Source: JBJKPP01 sp046706145
GTDB lineage: Bacteria > Bacteroidota > Ignavibacteria > Ignavibacteriales > Ignavibacteriaceae
Direction of reading: 5' to 3'
Length of the DNA: 15,836 nucleotides
NCBI GenBank assembly: GCA_046706145.1
Contig: JBJKPP010000136.1
Span: forward strand, 1 to 15,836
Within the stretch, counting starts at the first letter, position 1; each line of letters opens with the position of its first letter. The notes under the pieces are model-generated. The model ran no database searches. It worked only from the letters and a program-made list of their open reading frames with translations, and was not told the origin of the DNA. The position numbers and the translations under genes are program-made. This document shows, piece after piece, positions 7,489-14,204 of the stretch.

Positions 7489-8049
7489 TTATTTTTCTTC
7501 CCATGAAGCTTTATTTTTAAGGGTCTTGTCAGTAGTACTGCCTATACTGCCGTAGCCATCAGGATCATTAATATAATAAATAGTTCCAATCTTAGTTGTT
7601 GTGTCAATTTTTACTATTCGACCTCTTCTATTTACAACAGTATCAACTGAAGTGCTTGTATCCACATCAAGCGTGTATCTTCTATGAGACTGTGGTGCAT
7701 AATATAGACTTTCAGGAGTAAATTGTCCGTTTGTAAGATCTACAAAAGGATTTGCAGGTCTATTTGTTAAAGTATCAATTGACTTCATAGCACTATCAAC
7801 GCTGGGATCTACTTTGATAAAATTGACCAAGCTATCCAAATTTCCGGTAAAACGTCCATGCTTTTTGTTCCACAATATCTCACCTTCCTTTAGGTCTTTC
7901 ATTCGTAATCTAGATTCATTTCGAGCATAGTCTTGTTCGTCAACTATTTTCTTAGGATCAATTATTGCTACCTTAATTAATACTAATGTTAATGCCGCAA
8001 TTATAATGTATAAAACGATATGAATATATGCGGGTTCTTTCTTATCCAT
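7489..8049 (-). CDS. Single-pass membrane protein of unknown function
   Basis: I do not recognise this 186-residue family. It has one hydrophobic helix near the N-terminus (about residues 8-30, IHIVLYIIIAALTLVLIKVA) after a short charged start, so the rest should lie outside the cytosol. A charged helical stretch (about 32-62) leads to a WNKKHGRFTGNLDSLVNF block, then a region rich in Asp, Thr and Ser with YYAPQSHRRY and YYINDPDGYG. The layout recalls inner-membrane pilus or secretion accessory proteins with a membrane anchor and periplasmic domain. Its start is supported by GGAGGA five bases upstream of the ATG. It sits 28 bases after the HhH gene and 13 before the PilM-like gene. An envelope role alongside those neighbours is inference. 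Confidence 0.7.
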   Translation of the reverse strand: MDKKEPAYIHIVLYIIIAALTLVLIKVAIIDPKKIVDEQDYARNESRLRMKDLKEGEILWNKKHGRFTGNLDSLVNFIKVDPSVDSAMKSIDTLTNRPANPFVDLTNGQFTPESLYYAPQSHRRYTLDVDTSTSVDTVVNRRGRIVKIDTTTKIGTIYYINDPDGYGSIGSTTDKTLKNKASWEEK

Positions 8050-8077
8050 TTTTCCTCCGGACCATTAAAAAGAAAAA

Positions 8078-8569
8078 TTATTTAATGTAAATATATTTTT
8101 TTATCCTGTTAAACTTTTTGTTTCCTATTCCTTTTACATTCTTGACTTCTGCTAAATTTTTGAAGCCCCCAGATAATTTTCTATATGAAATAATTTTCTC
8201 CGCTGTTTTCTCTCCAATCCCGGGTAATTGAATAAGTTTGTTCTTGCCCGCCTGGTTAATATCGATGCTTTTCTTGGCGGGTAATTTTCTCTTATAACTG
8301 CTAAATTTGGTATTCTTAAGATCTAAAACTTCTTGTTTATAGTCAACTTTGTTATTAACTAAACCTGTTTTCTTACTTGAATCGTTGAAATTAGCAGCCT
8401 TAAATGAGCTATCCTCAAAAGCATAATCAAAGTTTTTGTAATGAACTTTTTCGTTTGGGTTGATTATCTCTTTTGCAAGCAACCCTATTACAAAAGCCAG
8501 AATTAAAAAAAGAATTACCCTCAGTTCTAATAACGTAAAGCCTACTTTTTGCGCTAATTTTTTTAGCAT
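8078..8569 (-). CDS. ComEA-like membrane-anchored helix-hairpin-helix protein
   Basis: The C-terminal 62 residues (from about 102) form a tandem helix-hairpin-helix of the ComEA type: IDINQAGKNKLIQLPGIGEK, then the second hairpin around VKGIGNKKFNRI. Such domains bind duplex DNA without sequence preference; in competent bacteria ComEA captures incoming DNA at the outer face of the inner membrane. The N-terminus has a basic start, then GFTLLE (residues 10-15) and about 18 hydrophobic residues, giving one membrane helix with the HhH domain outside. GFTLLE exactly matches the type IV prepilin cleavage motif. A low-complexity linker (about 40-100) joins the parts. It starts 51 bases after dnaJ with no clear ribosome site. 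Competence is possible but no other com genes are present; many non-competent species carry similar proteins. Confidence 0.8.
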   Translation of the reverse strand: MLKKLAQKVGFTLLELRVILFLILAFVIGLLAKEIINPNEKVHYKNFDYAFEDSSFKAANFNDSSKKTGLVNNKVDYKQEVLDLKNTKFSSYKRKLPAKKSIDINQAGKNKLIQLPGIGEKTAEKIISYRKLSGGFKNLAEVKNVKGIGNKKFNRIKKYIYIK

Positions 8570-8620
8570 TTACGTGAATATAACACTATACTCACAATAC
8601 AGCAAGATTATATTGAAAAT

Positions 8621-9766
8621 TTACAGACCGAACTTGTTAAAGAATCCCTTATGCTCAATATTAACCGACTTAAAGTTTTGCTGCTCAGAGAGTTCTTTTA
8701 GCAATTCTTTTTCCTTCTGATTCAGTTTTTGCGGAACATCAATATTGACCCTAATAATCTGATCACCTCTGCCAGAATGGTGCAAGTGCTTTATTCCTTT
8801 GTCTTTCATTTTCAACAATTTTCCAGGTGCAGTTCCGGGGTCTATCTTTAGAACGGCTTTACCTTTTAATGTTGGAACTTCGACCTCTGCTCCAAGCACA
8901 GCTTCAGGGTATGTAACTACAACTTCGTATAAAATATGATCGCCATCTCGCACGAAATGTTCATGTTTCAGTTCCTGGAATATTACGATTAAATCGCCTG
9001 CCGGGCCATTCCTTTTGCCAGCATTACCTTCGCCGTTCAAAGTCATATAGCTATTATCAGTAACTCCGGCGGGAATATTTACACTAACTGTTGTTTCCTT
9101 TATAATTCTTCCGTCACCCATACACTTTTTGCAAGGCGTGTCAACAACTTTTCCTTCACCGCCGCAATTATTACATGGAGTGATATTTACAAACTGACCA
9201 AAAACCGATCTTGTTACATGTCTTATTTCTCCGCTTCCATTACAAACAGGGCACGTCTTTGTTGATGTTCCGGCTTCTGCGCCGGTACCGTTACACTCAT
9301 CGCATTTAATTTGCTTTTTGACTTTAATTTTTTTTATAATACCTTCTGCAATCTCTTCGAGAGTCAGTTTTAAGGTTAGCTTTAGATCCGTACCCGGGAT
9401 TCCAGAGTGTGTTCTCCGCTGACCGCTTCTTTGTCCGGTACCGAAGAAGTCATTGTCAAACATGGAAAATCCGCTAAATATGTCTGAGAAATGAGAGAAA
9501 ATATCGTTGATATCGTTAAATCCGGCTGAGCCGTAAGTGCCTTTTACTCCTTCGTGACCGAACCTATCGTACCTGGCTCTTTTATCATCATCATTTAAAA
9601 CTTCGTACGCTTCCGCTGCCTCTTTAAATTTTTCCTCGGCACCTTTGTCGTCCGGGTTTCTATCAGGATGATATTGCAAAGCCAGCTTTCGATAAGCTTT
9701 TTTTAATTCTTCTTTCGAAGCGTTTCTATCAACTCCCAGTACTTCGTAATAGTCTCTTTTATTCAT
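8621..9766 (-). CDS. dnaJ: Chaperone DnaJ (Hsp40)
   Basis: DnaJ delivers unfolded clients to DnaK and stimulates its ATPase in the cytosol. The 381 residues show every class A domain. There is an N-terminal J domain with HPD at 33-35, and a Gly/Phe-rich linker (about 74-120). Four zinc-binding CxxCxGxG repeats follow: CDECNGTG (155-162), CPVCNGSG (172-179), CNNCGGEG (198-205) and CKKCMGDG (212-219). The two client-binding beta domains then run to the C-terminus. No key residue is missing. The gene follows grpE by 15 bases in the order hrcA-grpE-dnaJ; dnaK is not in the window. The downstream gap of 51 bases to the HhH gene contains no terminator, so the run probably continues. Confidence 0.97.
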   Translation of the reverse strand: MNKRDYYEVLGVDRNASKEELKKAYRKLALQYHPDRNPDDKGAEEKFKEAAEAYEVLNDDDKRARYDRFGHEGVKGTYGSAGFNDINDIFSHFSDIFSGFSMFDNDFFGTGQRSGQRRTHSGIPGTDLKLTLKLTLEEIAEGIIKKIKVKKQIKCDECNGTGAEAGTSTKTCPVCNGSGEIRHVTRSVFGQFVNITPCNNCGGEGKVVDTPCKKCMGDGRIIKETTVSVNIPAGVTDNSYMTLNGEGNAGKRNGPAGDLIVIFQELKHEHFVRDGDHILYEVVVTYPEAVLGAEVEVPTLKGKAVLKIDPGTAPGKLLKMKDKGIKHLHHSGRGDQIIRVNIDVPQKLNQKEKELLKELSEQQNFKSVNIEHKGFFNKFGL

Positions 9767-9781
9767 TTGTATTAATTGAAT

Positions 9782-10420
9782 TTATTCTTCAGTATTTTTG
9801 TCTGATTTTTCTTGAGAGCCTGCCTGATCGGTAGGCAGGTTTTGTGCGGTGGTTTGTTCTTCACTTACGATTACCTTGGCATGCCTTATTACACGGTCTT
9901 TATACATATAACCTGGTTCAATTTCTTCCAAAACTGTATGAGGTTTTACATCACTAACTTTTTTCTGCATAAGTGCATCATGATAATCTACATTGAATGG
10001 TTTTCCCACAGAATCTATTTTTTTTACGCCTTGTTCGTCTAAGAGCTTAGTCAATTTAATATAAACCAGTTCAATTCCTTTTTTGATGGATTCCAGTTCG
10101 CTTGAATTTTCAATGTGCTTTAAGCTTCGCTCAAAGTCATCCACAATCGGAAGTAATTTAACTATAAATGATTCTGCAGAGTATTTTATTAAGTTTTGTT
10201 GTTCACTCTCAGCCCTTCTTTTGTAATTTTCGAACTCTGCAGCCTTTCTTAGAAGTTTATCCTTCCAGTCTCCGATTTCATTCTCAAGTTGTCCGATCTT
10301 TACAAGGTATTCTTCTTCATTCGTTATGTTGTCTTTTATCGACTCATTTCCTCCATTAGTTTCTTCATCTTTTTTTGATTCTTCATTGTTCAATTCATTA
10401 TTCATTTTGTCATCTTGCAT
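9782..10420 (-). CDS. grpE: Nucleotide exchange factor GrpE
   Basis: GrpE releases ADP from DnaK to reset the Hsp70 cycle. The 212-residue protein has an acidic, disordered start (1-35), a long coiled coil (about 36-95) with KAAEFENYKRR and LLPIVDDFERSL, and the C-terminal beta domain with the family signature VLEEIEPGYMYKDRVIRHAKV (about 165-185). The ATG at 10418-10420 has AGGA nine bases upstream; a second ATG five codons in is possible. It starts 24 bases after the hrcA stop. The tail after IVSEEQ is unusual: the residues NLPTDQAG are encoded by a DNA palindrome (9819-9839), which looks like a repeat inserted in frame beyond the folded domain. Function should be unaffected. Confidence 0.96.
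   Translation of the reverse strand: MQDDKMNNELNNEESKKDEETNGGNESIKDNITNEEEYLVKIGQLENEIGDWKDKLLRKAAEFENYKRRAESEQQNLIKYSAESFIVKLLPIVDDFERSLKHIENSSELESIKKGIELVYIKLTKLLDEQGVKKIDSVGKPFNVDYHDALMQKKVSDVKPHTVLEEIEPGYMYKDRVIRHAKVIVSEEQTTAQNLPTDQAGSQEKSDKNTEE
9819..9839. repeat. GCAGG-type palindrome inside the grpE coding sequence
   Basis: CCTGCCT (9819-9825) and AGGCAGG (9833-9839) are perfect inverted repeats around a seven-base loop. On the minus strand the element is read in frame as LPTDQAG near the GrpE C-terminus. Short CCTGCC/GGCAGG palindromes are common dispersed repeats in Bacteroidota-type genomes; that this is one of them is inference from its form. Confidence 0.65.
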
Positions 10421-10444
10421 TTAATGGTTTCCTTTCTTTGGTTA

Positions 10445-11482
10445 TCAGTTTTCGCTTTTTAGTGTTTCAGTCAAAATTTTAGAAAGATAATCTATTATTG
10501 CAACAATTTTTGCGTACTCCATTCTTTTGGGTCCGATGATTCCAAGGGTTCCGGTTATATCGCCATAATTATATTCTTTTGAAATGAAGCTGTATTCTTC
10601 AAGTTTCTTATCCTCATTCTCACTTCCAATTGAGATGAATATTTTTTTATCAAAACTCTCGCTCGATTTTTCGATAATGTGAATGATTATGTCTTTATCT
10701 TCAATAAGTTCTACAATGCTCTGGAATTTTTCGGGAGCCACAAATTCCGGATGTTTAATTACGTTCTTAGCTCCAGTGATTAGGATGCTCTCTTTATCTG
10801 CGATGTCGGAAAAAATTTTATCGGCAGAATCGAAAAATAGTCTTATTATTGGTTTTTGGTCAGTTTCTACATCTTTAAATCTTTCAGCAAATGTAGTCCT
10901 GATTTCTTTCAATGTTAAACTGCTCAGTCTTTCATTCAGTATTGACTGAACAGATTCAATTTGCTTAGAGTCAATCTCTGAGTTTATTTCAAGTGTTATT
11001 GTTTTAGCTAGACCGGATTTAATACTTATTACAACTAATATTCTCGTCGATGATAATTGTATTATTTGTAGTTTTTCCAGGACACCTGTATCAAACTTAG
11101 GATATGAAACATAGGCTAATTGTTTGGTAATACTACTCAATATGCTCGAAGCTATTCTCAAAAGTTCGCCAGTATCTGCTGTAATCCCAAGTTCCTTAGA
11201 TATATGTCCCTTTTCAGAGCTTTTCAATTTATGAATGTCCATCAGAGAATCAACATAGAATCTATAACCTTTATCTGTAGGTATTCTGCCTGCTGATGTG
11301 TGCGGATGATCAATAAATCCGGATTCCTCCAGGTCAGACATAATATTTCGCACAGTTGCCGGCGAAATGCTCAAATCGTATTTCTTCGTTATATTTCTTG
11401 AGCCAACCGGTGCAGCAGTAAGAATAAATTGCTGGATTATGTAACGGAGTATGTTGCGTTCTCTATCGTTAAGCTCGTCCAT
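10445..11482 (-). CDS. hrcA: Heat-inducible transcription repressor HrcA
   Basis: HrcA represses chaperone operons by binding the CIRCE inverted repeat, with GroEL assisting its folding. The 345 residues match the family. The N-terminal winged helix reads MDELNDRERNILRYIIQQF, then PVGSRNITKKYDLSISPATVRNIMSDLEE (about 26-54) and HPHTSAGRIPTDKGYRFYVD (about 59-78), all HrcA hallmarks. The remaining two thirds is the GAF-like dimer domain ending in GIIGPKRMEYAKI (around 320). It heads the hrcA-grpE-dnaJ run. Its ATG at 11480-11482 has no Shine-Dalgarno sequence. I found no CIRCE (TTAGCACTC-N9-GAGTGCTAA) in the 299 bases upstream, so this operon may not be self-regulated in the standard manner. 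Confidence 0.96.
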   Translation of the reverse strand: MDELNDRERNILRYIIQQFILTAAPVGSRNITKKYDLSISPATVRNIMSDLEESGFIDHPHTSAGRIPTDKGYRFYVDSLMDIHKLKSSEKGHISKELGITADTGELLRIASSILSSITKQLAYVSYPKFDTGVLEKLQIIQLSSTRILVVISIKSGLAKTITLEINSEIDSKQIESVQSILNERLSSLTLKEIRTTFAERFKDVETDQKPIIRLFFDSADKIFSDIADKESILITGAKNVIKHPEFVAPEKFQSIVELIEDKDIIIHIIEKSSESFDKKIFISIGSENEDKKLEEYSFISKEYNYGDITGTLGIIGPKRMEYAKIVAIIDYLSKILTETLKSEN

Positions 11483-11515
11483 TGGTCAATATTATAGACA
11501 CATTTATCAAAAATA

Positions 11516-11523
11516 CAAATATA
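11516..11523 (-). promoter_or_regulatory. Possible -7 box for hrcA-grpE-dnaJ
   Basis: On the minus strand TATATTTG matches the Bacteroidota -7 consensus TAnnTTTG and would give a leader of about 27 bases before the hrcA ATG. A second overlapping match, TATTTTTG, lies at 11508-11515. No good -33 TTTG is found at the expected distance, so this remains a weak candidate. The rest of 11483-11723 shows no gene and no CIRCE. Confidence 0.25.
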
Positions 11524-11723
11524 ATAAATTTGTACCATTTTTTGATTAATTGGTTTCACATTGAGCTTTGTCTCTGTTGTTAGTTAGTAAATTTCAGCAT
11601 ATTTTTATTCTATATTAATCTAAGTAGGGAAGTATCTGGAAAGTCATGAGGCCAAAGTTTCTTTCATAAATTATAAACTGGGATTTCCTCACGAGGTTAG
11701 TGCTATTAAAAATAATTTAAAAT

Positions 11724-11758
11724 AAAAAATCCGTGTAGCTAAGTATCACGGATTTTTT
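11724..11758. terminator. Bidirectional intrinsic terminator
   Basis: AAAAAATCCGTG (11724-11735) pairs perfectly with CACGGATTTTTT (11747-11758) around an 11-base loop, giving a 12-bp stem with an A run on one side and a T run on the other. On the minus strand it lies 23 bases after the PAS-protein stop, so it should end the porin-PAS transcript and insulate hrcA. The symmetry would let it work in both directions. Confidence 0.9.
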
Positions 11759-11781
11759 ATATATAGACCTGAATCTTGTTT

Positions 11782-12456
11782 TCAGTTTTCGGAGTTCTCA
11801 GTAAAGAAGATGAGATATCCTTCAATTTTCTTTTTGCTTTTGATTGGGATAAGACATATATGACTGTTGAAAACTTCACCATCTTTTTCTTTCACCGCTA
11901 TGTCACCGTTCCATAATGTTTCCGTAAACTTGATGTTGCTTTCAATTTGCATATGATTTTTGTCTAGCAATTCATTCCGCATGTATCCTGTTTTTTGCTC
12001 AAATGCAGGATTTACATATAAAACATTTTTATTTTTGTCAGTAATTTCTATTGGTATCTGTAAATATTGCAGAGCATTCATAGTTACTAGTGCATCTAAG
12101 TTATTAGCTTCGGTTGGTTTGATGTTCTTTATAAAAAGAATAGAGAATTGTTCATCAGTTGTCTTGATTTTATAAATTTGTATACAAGCATCAAACTTTA
12201 TCCCGTTCATGTTTATGAATTCAACTTGAAAGACTTTATGAACTTCATTGCTATTTAACAGCTCATATAAACTACCCCAATGTTCTTTGTCAATTAAATC
12301 TCTCATTGGCCTATTAATTAAATCAACAGGATCGCAGCCCAGTATTCTAGCCGCTGCTTTATTGTATTCCACGATCTTGCCGTTATCATCTACCAGAAAG
12401 ATCATCTCATCAATCAGGTCAAAGATTGTACGATATTTTGCACAAGTCTTTAACAT
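11782..12456 (-). CDS. Protein of two PAS domains without output domain
   Basis: The 224 residues hold two PAS domains and nothing else visible. The first (about 8-110) begins YRTIFDLIDEMIFLVDDNGKI and contains EYNKAAARILG, the usual PAS core. The second (about 125-222) contains PIEITDKNKNVLYVNPAFEQKTGY and ends in the PAC-like strands GYLIFFTE. There is no histidine kinase, cyclase, HTH or membrane segment, so this is either a stand-alone sensory adaptor or one that signals by protein contact. The second domain lacks an obvious Cys or His for haem or flavin attachment. The gene starts 46 bases after the porin stop, with no terminator between, and ends at the strong terminator at 11724-11758, so it is probably co-transcribed with the porin. 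A truncated kinase is possible, but the ending looks natural. Confidence 0.8.
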   Translation of the reverse strand: MLKTCAKYRTIFDLIDEMIFLVDDNGKIVEYNKAAARILGCDPVDLINRPMRDLIDKEHWGSLYELLNSNEVHKVFQVEFINMNGIKFDACIQIYKIKTTDEQFSILFIKNIKPTEANNLDALVTMNALQYLQIPIEITDKNKNVLYVNPAFEQKTGYMRNELLDKNHMQIESNIKFTETLWNGDIAVKEKDGEVFNSHICLIPIKSKKKIEGYLIFFTENSEN

Positions 12457-12502
12457 TTCTTTAACTTTCTAGATTATCATATAAAATAAAATCTTAAATA
12501 AA

Positions 12503-13828
12503 TTAGAATGCTATAGAGGCCTCAAGTACGTATCCGTAAAATCTTCCGTTGCTGTAAATACTGGTATCTGCAAAGTGATTATAAGATTGATCTACATATT
12601 CAAGTTTAGCCAGAACGTTTTTGGTCAAAAACCAGCCAAGTACTGCCTGCACTCTGTCAATTGTTACTTTTTCAGGGTCACTGTTTTGTAATTTACCGCT
12701 TGCTGTGTTATATCTTAGTCCAGCATAGAAGTTATCCTTTGCCCCAAATCTATAGATGGCATCTAATGCATATTGATTCCAGGTTCTTGAAGCAGAAGAA
12801 ACTTTAGAATCGCCGCCATTAGCATTTTCAATAGTTCCGAACAATTCTAAATTATTGTATTTTATAAACCCGTTTACCATAACAGATGTCAATTTTTTAG
12901 CAAAACCGGGGTTCCATCTACCCGAAGTAAAATTATCAGCGGTAGCAGTTACGCCTTGCATTACACTGTAATAACGTGAACCCGCTCTATCGCCGCCGTA
13001 AAGATATATTGCTGCATTTTTGCTAGTTGAATAAATAGATCCGGTCAAACGAAGTCTTAATTCATTATTAATTTGTTTGTCGAAACCAAGCTTTCCAAGT
13101 ATCGAAGGACCAGTTGCACCATTATCAGTTACGCTTTGATTTAATTTCCCATTACTTGCTCCAATCATCGCTATTATATCATGTGCCTTGTAATATACTT
13201 CTCCGCCAACTTCGGTTGTAAATGCATCCAGGATATAATTGCCTACAAAGGGATTATATAAGGCCATCGCATTATCAGTTCTTCTGAAATGAGCGTCTCC
13301 ATAATCTAATTCCATAAGGCCGACTTTAATTGTAACAACTTTCATAACATCATCCAAAAATCCATTACTTATGAAGTCCAGATCATCTATTTGTAGATAA
13401 CCTCCCTTAACTATGCCTTCATCGTGATGTCTGGATGACATATAGTCCCTCAAATGCATTCTTAGCCCGTGGGCTAATTGTACATCAAGATCAAGATTTG
13501 CAGTTGGGAGATTAAAATTATGACTTAAGTCAACTAACTGATTGACATTATTTCCATTGCCGTCGTTCAAAAATAATGCGTTGTTTTCGTCGCTAATTCC
13601 TTGGAACTGGATTGTTGATGCACCACCTAAACGAACAACTACACCCTTAAAGGGAATAGTGTCAACTTTGGAAGTCTCAAACATATTAATTCCCCGTTCA
13701 TCCGGAGGTCTGTAAAATTCTAAATCTCTCTGCTGAGAAAATATTTTTGGACCTGCCGAACCGAATACGAGTACGAGCAACAATCCTTCAATCATTGTCA
13801 TGATAAATGTAATACTGAACCGTTTCAT
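12503..13828 (-). CDS. Outer-membrane beta-barrel porin
   Basis: The 441-residue protein begins with a basic and hydrophobic signal segment (about residues 1-32, ending near KIFSQQ) and finishes in a beta strand with terminal Phe (YVLEASIAF), the outer-membrane barrel insertion signal. Between them are alternating hydrophobic strands rich in Tyr, Gly and Asn, for example FYAGLRYNTASGK and VLAKLEYVDQSYNHF, as expected for a 16- to 18-strand porin. VGLMELDYGDAHFRRTDN resembles porins of Ignavibacteria-type genomes by memory, not by search. The substrate cannot be told from sequence. The start has AAGGAG seven bases upstream. It is divergent from the YceI pair across a 376-base regulatory region and is followed by the PAS gene. 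A carboxylate, phosphate or general porin would all fit. Confidence 0.8.
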   Translation of the reverse strand: MKRFSITFIMTMIEGLLLVLVFGSAGPKIFSQQRDLEFYRPPDERGINMFETSKVDTIPFKGVVVRLGGASTIQFQGISDENNALFLNDGNGNNVNQLVDLSHNFNLPTANLDLDVQLAHGLRMHLRDYMSSRHHDEGIVKGGYLQIDDLDFISNGFLDDVMKVVTIKVGLMELDYGDAHFRRTDNAMALYNPFVGNYILDAFTTEVGGEVYYKAHDIIAMIGASNGKLNQSVTDNGATGPSILGKLGFDKQINNELRLRLTGSIYSTSKNAAIYLYGGDRAGSRYYSVMQGVTATADNFTSGRWNPGFAKKLTSVMVNGFIKYNNLELFGTIENANGGDSKVSSASRTWNQYALDAIYRFGAKDNFYAGLRYNTASGKLQNSDPEKVTIDRVQAVLGWFLTKNVLAKLEYVDQSYNHFADTSIYSNGRFYGYVLEASIAF

Positions 13829-13907
13829 TTTTTAGCTCCTTAACTATATTATTTAACTTTATCAAGAATTTCGGATTTGCACCGATTATTTTAACTCGCT
13901 CTTACTA

Positions 13908-13923
13908 CTCAACTGAAGTGCCA
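13908..13923 (-). promoter_or_regulatory. Candidate sigma-54 promoter for porin-PAS
   Basis: On the minus strand TGGCACT-TCAG-TTGAG matches TGGCACG-N4-TTGCW except at the last -24 base and at two -12 bases. The GG-N10-G spacing is exact. The -12 C is replaced by A, a deviation at a normally conserved base. The start would fall near 13897, about 69 bases before the porin ATG. The paired inverted repeats would then be centred roughly 130 and 162 bases upstream, a normal enhancer distance. Confidence 0.45.
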
Positions 13924-14017
13924 TAGTAGCTTTTCAAAATTTTCAGACTTAGAAATGTGATATTAACTAAATATTGAAAGTTTTAGAATTTGTACTAAAA
14001 ATGAGGTGATTCCTATC

Positions 14018-14035
14018 TATTGCGTATTTGCAATA
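14018..14035. promoter_or_regulatory. Operator-like inverted repeat 1 (TATTGC-N6-GCAATA)
   Basis: A perfect six-base inverted repeat separated by six bases. Its core ATTGC-N6-GCAAT is identical to that of the second repeat 33 bp away (about three helical turns), so both would face the same side of DNA. The form (TGC...GCA with a short gap) resembles sites of NtrC-type dimeric activators. Confidence 0.6.
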
Positions 14036-14051
14036 AATTTTGTAATTAATC

Positions 14052-14067
14052 ATTGCAGTTCTGCAAT
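14052..14067. promoter_or_regulatory. Operator-like inverted repeat 2 (ATTGCA-N4-TGCAAT)
   Basis: A perfect six-base inverted repeat with a four-base gap, sharing the ATTGC-N6-GCAAT core of repeat 1. It is centred about 107 bases before the predicted sigma-54 start for yceI. Two such sites side by side fit cooperative binding of an enhancer protein. Confidence 0.6.
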
Positions 14068-14139
14068 ATTATTTTCCTTGGGTGAGTTAGATTCCACGTA
14101 AACCCTAAAAAATGGCGGAGATCTTTACAAAATTAAATC

Positions 14140-14155
14140 CGGTACGCTTGTTGAA
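14140..14155 (+). promoter_or_regulatory. Candidate sigma-54 promoter for the yceI pair
   Basis: CGGTACG-CTTG-TTGAA aligns with TGGCACG-N4-TTGCW with exact GG-N10-G spacing. It differs at the first T, at the C of GGC and at the -12 C, which is A as in the opposite candidate. The start would fall near 14166, about 39 bases before the yceI ATG. As a single site it is weak; it is raised by the paired upstream repeats and the mirrored candidate. Confidence 0.35.
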
Positions 14156-14204
14156 TCTTAGATGTCGTAACGTTTAAAAATTTTTTTAAGTATTGGAGAA
14201 AATT

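Larger units (their letters stand above)
13829..14204. other. Divergent regulatory region between porin and yceI genes
   Basis: No gene is seen in these 376 bases. The region contains two inverted repeats near its centre (14018-14035 and 14052-14067) and one sigma-54-like sequence facing each gene (13908-13923 minus, 14140-14155 plus), listed separately. Shine-Dalgarno sequences sit before both start codons (AAGGAG for the porin, GGAG for the first yceI). No convincing TAnnTTTG box was found towards either gene. Confidence 0.7.

Noticed and set aside
11696..11704. Possible CIRCE half site
   Set aside because: Only one imperfect arm is present; the second arm is missing at the nine-base spacing.
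14193..14204. TTG start for the first yceI gene
   Set aside because: The GGAG ribosome site (14195-14198) overlaps the proposed start and is correctly spaced only for the ATG at 14205.
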